Assembly: GCA_034406715.1 (NCBI GenBank)
Contig: CP137869.1
Location: 558,001-622,000 of the forward strand
Direction of reading: 5' to 3'
Length of the DNA stretch: 64,000 nt
Origin: Rhodotorula mucilaginosa
Taxonomy: Eukaryota > Basidiomycota > Microbotryomycetes > Sporidiobolales > Sporidiobolaceae
This document shows positions 22,071 through 33,440 of this stretch, piece after piece. The position numbers and the translations under genes are program-made. The number at the start of each line of letters is the position of its first letter. Positions within the stretch are counted from its first letter, which is position 1. The notes under the pieces are model-generated. The model was not told where the DNA came from, did no database searches, and saw only the letters and a list, made by a program, of their open reading frames with translations.

Positions 22071-25000
22071 ATGCCATCCAAGGGCGCGAGCGTGTGGCAA
22101 GGCCAACTGCCAGTGCTCTTTGCTCTCGTATGTACGTACCCGCCACCTGAAGGAACCCTGACTTGAGCCCTCACAGCTGACCCGTCGTCGTGTCCAATCG
22201 TCGTCATGACCTCCTGCCAGGTCTCTTCTGCTTGTTGCCGAGTGCGCACGCGTTCGGTGCGGGCAACATTCCGTCGTGGGGTCACTTGGAGGGTAAAGGT
22301 GAGCGGAGCGCTGTTCCGGTCCCTACTGCCGGACGGGACCAGCTCCTCGTCGGAAGTGACCTCACCAGATGCTCATGTCGCGATTCCCCTTGCAGCGTTC
22401 CGACACGGCGACATCGAAGATGCTCTCGCAGAGCTTATCAAGAAATCCGGCGGGTTCCTGAACCGCGGCGCGAAATGGGGATCGCTCGACGTCAAGCGCG
22501 TCTACTTTGGCAACTGGCTGCGCGACTACTCGCAAGCGATGGACATTGCCGGTTTGTCCAAGCTCTCGAAGCAGACCATCCTCAACCTCGTCATGGCGCT
22601 CGGGTTCTTGGCGCATGGGTACGCGACGGCCGAGTTTGAAGTGACGGACGAGCGGCTGGGCGTCTACTTGCCGACCGAGCACATCGGTGAGCCCTCCCTC
22701 GCTTGCGGATCTTCAGACTCGAGCGTTACAACTGACGATGATTACCCGCAGACAACCCGAAAGGCTATGCAGCCGACCAGCCGGGTGGAGACGCTCGCCG
22801 TGTCGACCCTCGCTTGCGTCCGCCCGTCCAAGACGTCGAGCTCGAGATTGACCCGCGCACCGGCATGAAGAACTACATCGCGAACGAGAACGGCCACTGG
22901 GACACGTCGTCGCGCCTCGTCCGCGAACGGATCCTGCAGTGCATCGACTTTGGTCGACGCGCTCGGAACGGCGGAGGCGAATCGGCCGCTTACGAGTCGT
23001 ACCGTCTCCTCGGCACGCTCCTGCACACCCTCGAAGACTTTACCGCGCACTCGAACTGGTGCGAGTTGAGCCTGCTCCGCCTCGGGTACCGCAACATCTT
23101 TTGCCACGTCGGCGACGCCGTCCGGGTCCACAGCCCTTCGGGCTCGTGCCCGCCTCTCGTGACGGGCTCGTTCGGCGGCAGCGACTTTATCCACTCGCTC
23201 CTCGGCGAGGCGACCGACCACATCAGTGAAGCCTCGGTCTCGGACCTCCAGAAGGCGATGGACGGCGCCCGCTCGACCGACCGCGGCATGGCCGACTCGA
23301 CGACGACGACGGTCCTCCGTTCCTTGCTCGGCGACCTCCCCGGCTCTTCCGGCACCGAACTCTCGCGCGACATGGGCTCGATCGAGGACATTCGCTCGCG
23401 CGCCGCGAGCGGTCAGATGGACAACATGAGCCCGCAAGAGCTGCACGCGACGCTCTGGAAGGTGCTCTCGTTCCGCGACAACGTGTGCAAGGGAATCGAG
23501 TCGACCATCGAAAAGATCCCGGGCTTGTCGTCGCTCGTCGAAAAGATTACAAACTCGCTCAATGCCTTCGTGATGTCAGTTCCCCTTCCTTTTTTCCACC
23601 TGCACGAGGACAAGGCTTCTGACACGATCACTGCTTGCAGGACTACTTTGGAGCCGCTGCTGAAGCCGATCATGGGTAAGTCCGCATCCATCTGATTCCG
23701 GGCGTGCAAGAGGCTAATCGGGGAGAGCGCCCGCAGGCCAAGCCACCAAGGTCCTCGGCGAGGGCAGCGCCGCGGTCATCAACAGCGCGGACCAGTACGA
23801 GGTCTTCAACAACCCGCATGCGTCGGATCCGACGCACTCGTTCCTGTCCAAGGACCAGTAGGTTGCAGCGACAAGCTCCTATACCGTGGCAGCGCCGGAC
23901 CTGACTCAACCTCCCCCTCTTCAGCTTTGCGCTCATCTTGAACGAGCCCGCGGGTCAGGTCGCGATCATCATCCTCAAGTACGCCGTCAACATGATCGTC
24001 AAGGCGTGGGAAGAGTCGTCGATGGACCCGAATGCGGTCGCTTCGCAGAGTGCGTTCTTCCTCATCACAATCCGGGCGCCGAGAGCTCGGCCTGACGTTC
24101 AGTCCTCGCCCGCCCGCAGTCCTTCAAGTTTTCCACCACCCGTACTTTGTCGACGGCTCGTCCGAGGTGCAGAACCTCATGGGAGCGTACATGAAGAGTT
24201 GGATCGAGGGTCAGTCGCCGAGCGACAAGCAGTTCATCCTCAACGGCTTGTCCAAGGACAGCGTCAGGAACCACAAGAACAAGCGCAAGGGTCACGAATC
24301 GGACCAGGAGGGACACGGCGCGCACGGCCGTGAGTGGTTCTCGGTTGTCGACCTTCTCTCGAAAGCTGCCAAGCTGAGCTTCTGCAACCCACAGACTACA
24401 ATTCGGTCCTGATGCCGAACGGCGTCGGTTCCTTCGCCCAGCAATACGTTCCCGGGGCCGGCGCCGCCATGAATACTTACAGTCAGGCGCAGCACAAGAT
24501 CTCGCAGGTCTCGCAGTCGTTCAACACGGCGACGAGCGGTCAGTTCGGTCGTCGCGATGGCCCCGACGGCTTCCAGGAGCCGCAGAGTGGCTACATGCCG
24601 CGTGAGCTTTCCGTCCCCGTCCGGCTTCAAAAGCTTCCGACCCCTGGTCAGCTTCGCTTACGAGTTCGTTGTTCCTGCCGCAGCGGCCGGAGCACCCCCG
24701 CAGGCTGTCCATGGCGGGGCGCCAAACTTCAACGAGTTCAATCAATCGCACACCTCGTCGGGTTATCCTGGTCCGCAGCAGCCGATGTACGGAGGTGGAC
24801 CTCCTCCTCCTTCTCACCACCAACACGGTCACCACCCGTCCGGGCCTCCTCCCGGTCAGTACTACGACAACGGTCCCGGTTACGGAGGACCTCAAGGTTA
24901 CGCACCCCCGCCTGGACCTCCTCAGCAGCAGCAGTACTACGGCGGCCCGCAAGGCGGACCGCCGCCGCACCAGTACGGTCAACAACAGTACGGAGCACCG

Positions 25001-25114
25001 CAAGGCTACAACCCTCCTCACGATCATCCGCAGGGCGGCTATCCAGGCAACAGCGGTGGCGGCGGATACTCAGGCAACGGCGGCGGTTACCCGGGTAACG
25101 GAAACTGGCGATAG
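22071..25114 (+). CDS. HET-C family protein (Het-C domain, secreted or vesicular)
   Basis: HET-C homologues are fungal proteins with a predicted signal peptide. Neurospora het-c controls heterokaryon incompatibility through allelic variation, and the ancestral role is thought to concern membranes or lipid transfer. Ten exons fit with all phases correct: 22071-22131, 22221-22298, 22396-22686, 22752-23574, 23641-23675, 23737-23857, 23925-24049, 24120-24329, 24395-24601 and 24684-25114 (793 residues). Splicing of exons 1-2 builds a signal peptide (LPVLFALVCLFCLLPSAHAF). After it come GAGNIPSWGHLEGKAFRHGD, then WLRDYSQAMDIAGL, TLLHTLEDFTAHSNWCELSL and HPYFVDG, all Het-C signatures. The C-terminal ~150 residues are a Gly/Pro/Gln/Tyr-rich tail. 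The first intron uses GTACGT. An alternative donor a few bases earlier would break the frame. There is no evidence here for an incompatibility function. Confidence 0.9.
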
Positions 25115-25269
25115 GAAAGTGATGCGGCGGGACGGACGCTTGATATACGATGTGCTTTCAGTTGTTTCCCTCTCGAGCTTGTCATCTTCCAATACTCTTC
25201 CATAATCGTGCAAACAATGTCTATACGTCTACGATATACATATGCGGCTGTGCATGGTGCCTCGGATCT

Positions 25270-27180
25270 TCATTCTGGGAAGCAATGACCAGCTGTGCCG
25301 TCGCAGAAACCGGCGAACGGCGCAAACTGCATCGGCTGTGGGAGGAATGAGGTCAGCCTCGGTTGACAGCTCGAACGACAGCGGAGAAAAGCACTCACAT
25401 GCCACGGGACGTCTACAGACCGGATCCGGTATTCGTCTATCGCGCGAGTCGGTCCGCCGCGGGTAAAGATCAATCGGCCGGTATTCGAATTGGCGCTCAC
25501 GACGGTCGCGTCGACATAGTTGGCGAGAATATCCGCCTCGGCAAGGAAGCGCTGCGTGTCTTCGAGCCGAGTCTCTGCAGACAGCTCGTAAAAGTCTGCC
25601 TGCTTGTACGACTTGTCGGTGCCGCCGCGCGGGAACGGCACGATCTCAAAGTGGCGGTGGCAGATCGGCTCAGCGGCGATCCGTTCGAACGCGTCGGGCT
25701 CGGCCGTCATGAGTACGAGGCGGGCCTTCATCGAGTCGAGTCGGAATGTGCGGTACTCCGGGGCGAAGGAGCGGAGTGCATCGAGGGCGGTCTCGCAATG
25801 AAGCGTGATGTTCCCGCTGTATGGAGTCGTGAAGGTCAGACCAGACGTGCAGACATTATTGGCGGCGCTAAACTCACCACGACATTTGAGCCGAAGGGCG
25901 GCATTCGTGCTTGAGCTTGTCGCCGCCTCGGAAATGCATTCCGACCGTGGGCCGCTCTCCTTGGTCCAGCAGGCCCATCTCGAGCCGTAGCGAGTCTCGC
26001 CGAGCTTTGATCCGCGCATTGAGCTGGAAGTGTCGCGCGGTGAGTGCCGAGTACTGAAGGAAGCGCTGGCGGTACAGGTCCGGAACGTTTTCGGGACCGG
26101 GCTTGGGTCGACTCGAGTCGAGTTTCGGAAGCGTGTCGAGCTCTTCGGAGCTGAAGGTCGTGTCTCGCATGAAGCGATTCAGTGGATGCGTGCTGTAGGG
26201 GGCCTGTGATCAGCATCACAAGGTTAATTTGGTTGAGAAGAAGAAAATCCTGACTCACTCTCCTGAACTGCTGCGGAGTCGCGGAGTCTGGTCCGGATGC
26301 GGAGCGTCTTGGGAAGCTCTCCTCGCCTCTTCGGTAACCGCCTGCAGCTCGACAGTTCCTTCTTCGCGATAAAGATCCTCGATGATCTGGCAGTGCGTCG
26401 GTCGATACGGCTCGAAGTAGTCTGCGCGGCGAAAGGAAAAGGTGTCAAGACAATGTCACAAGCGAGGTCGGGGTTACTGTACGCACCTAGGTATGATCCG
26501 TATGGATTTGCTCCACGAGAAAAGAGAACCTCGTAGTCGTACTGCTTGGCGAAGACCATGGCTTGAAGCTAGACAAAGGCCGCTTCGTCAGAGGTACGAT
26601 TCCCCTGCTCCCGTCGCGGTCTCGAAGAGACTCACTGCGCTGATAGTTGTCGATCCGAAACCATATTGCCATGTCTCCTGCGGGCGGAAAGGAACGCGTC
26701 AGGGTCAACCGCAAAAGAGGGCGAGATGACGACCGCGAAAGCTCCTGCACGCACCCATTCCAACACCACCGTCCGCTCGCACTTTGGAAGTCTAGTGATA
26801 GGTCGTGTACCGACGAGCGATTTCTCTTGGATATGGTATTGCTTCCAAACGTCGGTCCGCGTCGGTCCGTCGTAATGAACCGAGTCGTGTGCGCCGCCGC
26901 GCGCGAGAAGAACTCCGGCGACGAGACCGCACAACCCCGCCGCTCCGAGCCGGATCCAGCCCTTGTTTGCCGCTTGACGAGCTGCCGTTTCGTAGTCGGC
27001 ATCGGGACTGGCTGACCTTGACGAGGTCCTGGACGAGGACAATGACCGGAACGACGCCGCCCACGAAAGCTTCTCGTCCGAACTCGATTCGCCCGGCACC
27101 GAGTCGTAGGTCGGAAGGGCAGCGCGGTGGTCGGGCTGAATGGCGTTCCACGCCTTGTTGAAGAGGATCCGCATGTCCAC
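25270..27180 (-). CDS. Type II membrane protein with fucosyltransferase-like domain
   Basis: The protein begins MDMRILFNKAW (27180; a second ATG lies 2 codons on) and has a cytosolic Ser-rich part. One membrane anchor follows (LGAAGLCGLVAGVLLARGG, about 26965-26905), then a lumenal domain, the layout of Golgi glycosyltransferases. The domain contains VGMHFRGGDKLKHEC (about 25930), matching the HxRxxDK-type motif of the alpha-1,6-fucosyltransferase (FUT8/NodZ) and O-fucosyltransferase superfamily. A later segment (FLAEADILANYVDATVVSAN, then SNTGRLIF) fits the acceptor/donor region where these enzymes have DI-x-x-L and a Ser/Asn-rich loop. Introns lie near 26700-26640, 26575-26500, 26440-26420, 26275-26190, 25880-25815 and 25380-25330. 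The last has a length divisible by three and stays open if retained. Which fucosyl linkage, or another sugar, cannot be told. Confidence 0.65.
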
Positions 27181-27900
27181 GGTCCGTGCGCCGTTGTTCT
27201 AGTTCGACGTCGCTGATTCCGCACTCGGCCGGGTGGAAGATTGTGTCAAAGTGAAGGTGGTTCAGCAGGCGAAGGAGCACTTGGAAGCGCTCAGGCCATA
27301 AAGAAAGGGTACCGTGTACAGCCCTGCCTTGAAAGGAGGGTGGTCGTCACTTGAGGACAGCAGCTGCAGCCACCGCGCGACGGCCTCGATTGCCGTTGTG
27401 CGTTTGCTGCGGCGGTCAACTCCGCATTCTGCCACGCGCCAAGCGTTGAGCTCGATCACGTATTTAAGGTATCCGGACCGAGCGGGGTGGAGGGCGAAGA
27501 ACAAGAGGAAAGAATGTCTGTGCGGGTTTGCGGTGTCTAGTGCTACGAGAGCTACGTAGACCGCTAAAAAAGACGCATGGTGGAAAAGAAGGGATGGGCC
27601 CGAAGAGGGTGCGGGGTGGAGGAAAAAAACGAAGGTCAAGAACGAGCGACATGAGTTGGACGAGAGCGGTCCGGGGGAGGGGAAATTATATGGAGGAACG
27701 GGAATTGCTACACAGCCAAGGTGTGAGTGTGTGGGTATGGCAGGTTGGTCGTGAGGGTTGGAAACAGGCGAGGCGGACGGTTGCAAAGTGGCAAAGATCA
27801 AAGGGGTGAGAAGGGAAAGCACGACGGGTAGTGAGTAGTACAGAGCGGGCGACAAGTGTGTATAGACAGTCGTGAGGGCGCGTGAGAGTCTGCGAGACTC
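27181..27900. other. Spacer between the fucosyltransferase-like gene and the Mid2-like gene
   Basis: This contains the promoter of the gene starting at 27180 and the 3' UTR of the gene ending at 27901. A minus-strand frame at 27262-27855 is Pro/Ser/Phe-rich and probably non-coding. No repeat or RNA gene is visible. Confidence 0.5.
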
Positions 27901-29536
27901 TTAGTCGCGGTCGAGCGGGTCGTCGTTGACCACGCTCAATCGCCAGCGCCTGCCGCCTTCCGTCTCGTCGTAGCCCTGCCCGAACGTGTCGCCGACCTGC
28001 ATCGGGCGCGGGCTGAGACTCCGCTCGGGCCCTTCGTGGTCGGCTTCACCCGGGAATGGCATGTGGACGCCCTGCGACTCGCCGTCGTACGCGCTCAGGT
28101 GACCGTCGGCCGACGCGCCTCCGACGCGAGGCGGAGACGGACTCTGACGGTCGTACCCGCCTGCACCTGCCGCGGCCGCCGCGCCGCCATAGCCCAGACC
28201 GGCCATGCCCGGAGCGAGTGCCGAGTGCGAGTGCTGAGACGGGGTCTGGTTCGAGTAGCCGGTGTAGGCCGACGCGCCTTCGGGTGGCGACGAGTCTCCT
28301 CCTCCGTAGTACGGGTCGGCGCCGTACGAGTCGTGACCGTACTCGGACGTGTAGACGGTCGGAGGCACGTTCGGCAATTGCGGCTCGCGTTGGGAGCCGT
28401 ACCGTCCGAGAGCGCCAGCGCCGAGGGCAGCCGCACCGACGCCAGCTGCGCCTGCTCCGACTTCGCTCATGCCGGGCTGCTTGCCGTATCCGTTCCCGGC
28501 GCCCTCGTCGAGGTCGTCGCCATCGTCTCCAACACCGAAACCGGCACGTCCAGTGTTGTGCACCGGTTCAGGGTACAGAGCCGAACTGTCGCCGGTCGCC
28601 GGCCAGAGAATGTTGTCGGCGTCGCGCTTGTCGCGGCGGCGGCGTGCGGCACCGAGGCACAGCCAGCCGAGAAGGGAGAGGGCGATGATGCCACCGACAG
28701 CGGAGCCGACAGCGATACCGGCGATGGCTCCAGTCGAGAGACCGCTGCCAGACGAGGCCGGGAGGGCGGTCTGAGAGGAGGACGAGAGGGTTTCGGCCGA
28801 GGTGATCGGCGGCAACGAAGACGTGAAAGTCGAGGTGCCGACGACGACGACTGTTGTGAACTATGCGTCAGTTCCTGTTCCAGCCGATAAGTCGGGCAGA
28901 AAAAACTCACCTGTAGTCGGGGTGATGACGCGAGTAACGGTCGTGTCTGGGGGAGTGCACCTCGGTCAGTTTGTCGGAACCGCGGCAGGTGGGCACGTCG
29001 AGATGGACCACTTACCAGCAGCCGAGGTAGTCGTCGAGCGTGCGGAACTAGTCGTGCTCGTTGACGAATCGGCGGATGAAGTAGTTGTCGTCTCTGCCGA
29101 GGTAGTAGTGGTGGCCTGCGCCGACGTGGTGGTGTCCGGCGCAGAGGTGGTAGCCTGCGTGGTCGTGGTCGTCGTGGACGGGCTAACATAGATCCACACA
29201 CTTAAGGGTCAGCCTGACGCTGGAATCGGCCGAGGGGCGAGAACCGCGACACGGGAGCTGAGCGAAAAACAAGGGAACTCACGCCGCCGTCGTCGTCGGC
29301 TCGGTCGTGGTCGCGGGTCGCGTGGTCGTCGTAGCTGGTGCTGCCGTCGTCGTCGTCGCAGCAGCCGCCGAAGTCGTCGTAGCAGCAGCAGCCGACGACG
29401 CCGTGTCGCCCGAAGCAGCAGCGCCTCCGCCTCCAACCGCTTGTCGCCGCTCGAGCGCGAACCCGGATGGGGCAGCGTCGACGTGGAGGATGCCGTCACG
29501 CTCGGTCAATCGATACATGGCTGGCTGCTGTGTCAT
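27901..29536 (-). CDS. Single-pass membrane protein with Ser/Thr-rich ectodomain (Mid2/Wsc-like wall-sensor candidate)
   Basis: The minus strand encodes an N-terminal segment ending in ALERRQAVGGGG (a KR/RR-type processing-like site). A long Thr/Ser/Ala-rich mucin-like stalk follows, carried over several exons (29480-29280, about 29190-29010, 28950-28910 and 28860 onwards). Then come one clear membrane segment with GxxxG spacing (TGAIAGIAVGSAVGGIIALS, then LLGWLCLG, about 28735-28640), a basic stop-transfer (RRRRDKRD) and a long Gly/Pro/Tyr-rich cytosolic tail ending at 27901. This layout is shared by Mid2/Wsc sensors and Skg6-type proteins of fungi. No WSC cysteine domain is visible. The start at 29536 (MTQQPAMYR) gives no signal peptide, so a 5' exon may be missing. 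Function is inferred from architecture only. Confidence 0.6.
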
Positions 29537-30125
29537 CGCAGTGTAGAGCAGACGCGTGGTCCGAGGTTCGAGGGCTCGACCACGCGAACCCTTTTTTGCG
29601 CCTTCAGTGGCAAAAACTGCACAGTCCAGTTCAGACTCGAGGTGACGTGGCACCGCCCTCTCTCGTCTAATTTGCGTCTAATAAGGAGCACAAACCAGCA
29701 TACATGCACGTAGATCTACTCGAGCCCGAGGAGGCAAGGCGAGCAGACTTTTGGTCGCTGCAAATCAGCGGTTTTCGAGAGGATGAAAGGGTGGATGAAG
29801 AGGAGAAGGGTATAGGGAATCACGGGTATGAGGAAGAGGGGGGATGAGGTATGGTATAGATATGGTGATTTGCCCAGAGCGGCAGCGTCTCCGGGGATGC
29901 ATGTGAGGGATGGCATGGACGCAATGTTAGGGGCGGGTGGCGTACTTCGTGTCTCGGCAGCAACGGATCGGCATCTGCTGGGGACCACCCCAGACGGAGC
30001 TGTTATACAGTATGTCAGTATTGAGATCGTCACAAGTACAACGGGAGCGGGTCTGAACGCTATCGCATGGCGGAGACTGGACGAGGAGAAGAAAAAGCCA
30101 GACTCACCCCGTAACGAATGACAAT
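29537..30125. other. Intergenic region
   Basis: This includes the unknown 5' end of the Mid2-like gene (a missing leader exon could lie at 29540-29720) and the 3' UTR of the next minus-strand gene. GC is moderate around 29640-30000. No other gene was found. Confidence 0.45.
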
Positions 30126-32720
30126 TCACTGGCGCGGGTCGCCGAGACTGCTCGCGCGAAGCGGCTGCTGACGAGATTCGCGCACCGAGAGGCGCATCGT
30201 AAGCTGACGGATCTGCGCTTCGAGCTCCTGCTCTCGCGCCGACCACGCCGATTTCGCGCGGTCAAACTCATCCTGCAGGGCGACGAACCGCTCGAGGGGA
30301 ACGGTCCGGTCCTGAGCATCCGGCCCACCACCCATGTCGAATGCCTCGTACACGCCGCCCGCTCTCTGCGCGGCGACGGCAGCTGCACCGTGCGTCGACG
30401 CGCGAAGACTCGCACCGGGACTTGTCGTCGATCTCGCCCGCGGGACACTCAAGTCGAGCGGCGCGCCGGACGACGGACTGAAGCCCAAAGGCGGCGAGAG
30501 AGACGGGTCGGGAGAGCTCGAATGCGACCAGGACCAAGTCGGCGACGGCGACCCGGCGGCGACGGGAGCCAGCATCGGTTCGGCGAAAAAGTCGGCGGGC
30601 AACCCGGCCGAAAAGGCTGTAGAGACTGGTCGCAGCGACAGGGTGGGCGAAGTGCTCGTGCTGAGTTGCAAGATGGCATCGCTTCCGTCCTGCCGTTCTG
30701 GCGTGCCATGAATGGAGATGCGCGGCTGCGAAAGTGCCTCGTACGTGGCCGTCGTCGCCGCCGCCACCGGGACCGGAACCCCAGAGGGGGCTGCATGGTC
30801 GGCAGCACGCGAAGCCGAGACGGAAAGCGTCGGACTCAGGCAGAGCGTGCTGACGCTGGGCGACATGGACGGGCGAGACGGGTCCGGCGATGTTGCCGTC
30901 TTGTCCGCACTGCTGCTGCTGCCGCCACCGCCGCCCATCATGCGGCGGAGGAACCCGCTTCGTTTCGGCTTGATCACGTTCGACGGAGCTTCGAGTACAG
31001 CCGCGTTGCTCGCACTCTTCAGGCCATCCGGTGCCGGCATACCTCGCCGCGAGGAAAGGGATTCGCCTTTCGACCTCGACCTCGACTGCGGCTGGCCTTC
31101 TCCGGTCTCGCGCGCAAGAGACTTCTCCAGAGGCGGCGTCGTCGCTGCCTTTCGTCGGGCCGCTGCCGATCGCTCGCTTTCGCGCTGACGGGCCTCCTTG
31201 AGAGAGATCAGGCGGTGCCCGAACCCCCCGGGGAACGCGCCAGTACTCGTAGCGCCCGGCACCGCCGTGAAGTACGAATCTTGCCCCGTCACCGCGGGAG
31301 ACGAGTCGAGAGCACCAAGGCCTGCCGGCGTCGAAGGAGAGGGTGTCGCCGTCGAAGAGCTTGTCGCGGAGAAGGCCAGGCTCATCTTGGAATCCGATGG
31401 CGACACGCCGCGGCGAGCAAAGAGCAGTACTCCTGCGGGGGTGGACTGAGGCGGAGACACCTCGATCGCAGCGGGAGATGTAAGGCCCGACGGCTCGAGC
31501 GGAGTTTGCCGGACAGATCGAGGCCCGTGTTCGAGGTATTCAGAAACGTCCAGATCGGATCGCTTCTCGGCGTACGCTCGAAGGCCGGCTGCACCCACGT
31601 CGGGAAAGCCGTCGCTGGACGATGCGGACATTGACGCTTGCGCACCGCTCGTACCCGTGGCGCAATCCGGTCGCACTGAAAAGACCGCCGATTCCAGCAG
31701 CGAAGGCGTCAAAGGTCGTGCCGTCACCAGGGAGGTATTGGCGGGCGAGATGCGCGACAAGGGCGCCTCGCTCGCACTCCGTTTGTGCGAGGACGTGGAC
31801 TCTTTCAAGGTCGTGGCGTTGTATGTGAGCCGATCTGCCTTCGACTCCTCGTTGTCGTGGCTGTGCGGATGACGGAACTTGCCGAGGAGGTCGAGTGAGC
31901 GACTGGCAGTCAGCCCTTTTCGGCGCGGCGGTCGGGCGGCGGACGGATAGACATTCTCGTCGCCGTGCGCTTCGACCCACGGCGGCGGCGAGAGCACCCG
32001 AGTGACCGGCGCTGCAGAAAGGTAATGGCGTGAGTCACTTTTTGACACTGTACTCGTATAAAGTCGCGGTGGCTCACCCAGGATCGACATCGATTGACGG
32101 CCGGTGTGATCGGAGCTCTGGCTGCTCCCTGGCCGAGCAGCCCACTCATCCGACGAGAGGCGGTTCTGGGATGAGCTCAGCCCACGCTGCCACTTGGAAG
32201 TGGCGAGCCGCGTGGCTGCGCGCGATTCGTGATGCTTCTTCGTCCCACTTTCGAACTCGTCCTCGCGCAGTTCCGGCTCAGCGTCGAGTCGCGATGCCGA
32301 CGAGGCGATGGCACGTTCGCCGCTTGCACCCATACCGCGCAGGGTCAGAGAAGCGTCAGAAAGGTAGCCGTCTTCGGAAGCGATGCTCGCCATTCCGGTG
32401 CTAACTCGGCGGTCTCCGGCGCGACAAGGTACCCGCGTCACGGTGGCGATACGAACGCTGCCGATCGACGCAGTAGGCGAAGGGGAGAAGTCGGAGAGAT
32501 CCGTCGCGGTAGCGCTAAGCACCGATAGCCGATCGGTCCCGGCGTAGCTTTGCGACGAGGGCGAGAGCGGTGGCGTCCGTGGCCGGATCCCAAGACCCGT
32601 CATGCTCGTTTCCCTTGCGGATAGTCGGTTCTTCCGTGTGGTCGCGTCGTTCTCCATCTTCGCTTGGGTAGATTTGTCCAGACCTTGACCTTCAGCGTCG
32701 GCCACTCGGAGGATCTCCAT
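30126..32720 (-). CDS. Large Ser/Pro-rich protein of unknown function with a C-terminal coiled coil
   Basis: A single open frame of about 864 codons runs from MEILRVADAEGQG (32720) to the stop at 30126. One likely intron lies near 32078-32014 (donor GTGAGCC after MSILG, acceptor CTGCAG before the codons for PVTRVLSPP). Its length is a multiple of three, so the frame stays open either way. Composition is dominated by Ser, Ala, Pro and Thr with many potential phosphorylation sites, typical of a disordered regulatory protein. Near the C-terminus ERFVALQDEFDRAKSAWSAR and the following EQELEAQIRQLTMRL form a short coiled coil, the most ordered part. I do not recognise the family. It precedes ATG11 on the same strand, but a functional link is not shown. 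Confidence 0.7.
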   Translation of the reverse strand: MEILRVADAEGQGLDKSTQAKMENDATTRKNRLSARETSMTGLGIRPRTPPLSPSSQSYAGTDRLSVLSATATDLSDFSPSPTASIGSVRIATVTRVPCRAGDRRVSTGMASIASEDGYLSDASLTLRGMGASGERAIASSASRLDAEPELREDEFESGTKKHHESRAATRLATSKWQRGLSSSQNRLSSDEWAARPGSSQSSDHTGRQSMSILGEPPRLYTSTVSKSDSRHYLSAAPVTRVLSPPPWVEAHGDENVYPSAARPPRRKGLTASRSLDLLGKFRHPHSHDNEESKADRLTYNATTLKESTSSHKRSASEAPLSRISPANTSLVTARPLTPSLLESAVFSVRPDCATGTSGAQASMSASSSDGFPDVGAAGLRAYAEKRSDLDVSEYLEHGPRSVRQTPLEPSGLTSPAAIEVSPPQSTPAGVLLFARRGVSPSDSKMSLAFSATSSSTATPSPSTPAGLGALDSSPAVTGQDSYFTAVPGATSTGAFPGGFGHRLISLKEARQRESERSAAARRKAATTPPLEKSLARETGEGQPQSRSRSKGESLSSRRGMPAPDGLKSASNAAVLEAPSNVIKPKRSGFLRRMMGGGGGSSSSADKTATSPDPSRPSMSPSVSTLCLSPTLSVSASRAADHAAPSGVPVPVAAATTATYEALSQPRISIHGTPERQDGSDAILQLSTSTSPTLSLRPVSTAFSAGLPADFFAEPMLAPVAAGSPSPTWSWSHSSSPDPSLSPPLGFSPSSGAPLDLSVPRARSTTSPGASLRASTHGAAAVAAQRAGGVYEAFDMGGGPDAQDRTVPLERFVALQDEFDRAKSAWSAREQELEAQIRQLTMRLSVRESRQQPLRASSLGDPRQ

Positions 32721-33440
32721 GCTCGTTCAAATTGAGCGAGGCGGAGCAACCCTAGCCGCGCGTTCCGCGGACGCCTGCAGGCTCACGCGCGGGGTGGGCT
32801 CTCCTTACGCCGTCAGGTGCCAGATAGAAGTGCGGAAGACCTCGCCGTTCGTGTCTGTACTGCCTTTTTTTAGGTCTCCGTATTGGCGACTGTGCGCGCC
32901 TGCCGTCGTTCCTGACTGCTCCTTGCCGTACCTATCTGTCGTCCGTTCTGATGTGTGTGCTACAAGACGTCAGCTCGCCGAGTTCTCAGTCAATAGGTGC
33001 GCCGTACGCTCCTGCGGGCGCATCAGCAAAAAAAACGAACCTCGAGCGCTGGCAGCGAAGTGATCAAGATGCGAGCGGCGGTGCTCGCGGTGACAGGACG
33101 CCGTCAGAGTACAGATCGGTACACAAGCAACCGCGCAGCGTAGCTCGAGCTCTAGCGGACTGTAGCCGGGAACAATGAGAGTTGTGGTGGGGCACACGCG
33201 ACGCGATTTTCTGTCGGTCACGTGCGCCCATTTGCGCTTTCTTCGGCTTTGACCGCGAATCGCACTGCACGCTCTGAGCAAGTTGCGCCGGAGATGAGAG
33301 CAAGACCCGACAGTCATACGAGCTCGTGCACTCCACTTGATAAGTCGGCTTCGGGGGCAAGCAATGGGTTGCAAAAGATGCAAGAAAAGTACGAACATAA
33401 GGCCCGGAGGCGCGGGCGGAGAGGTGAGGGAGGGTTCGCA
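32721..33440. other. Spacer between the unknown Ser-rich gene and ATG11
   Basis: This covers the promoter of the gene starting at 32720 and the 3' UTR of ATG11. Scattered frames have no coding support. Base composition is less GC-biased around 32860-33060. Confidence 0.5.

Noticed and set aside
22071-25114. HET-C gene as evidence of an active incompatibility system
   Set aside because: HET-C homologues are widespread in fungi without incompatibility function. No partner gene such as pin-c is visible nearby.
30390-31634. 414-codon plus-strand frame
   Set aside because: It is antisense to the large Ser-rich gene. Arg-rich composition without motifs indicates a shadow frame.
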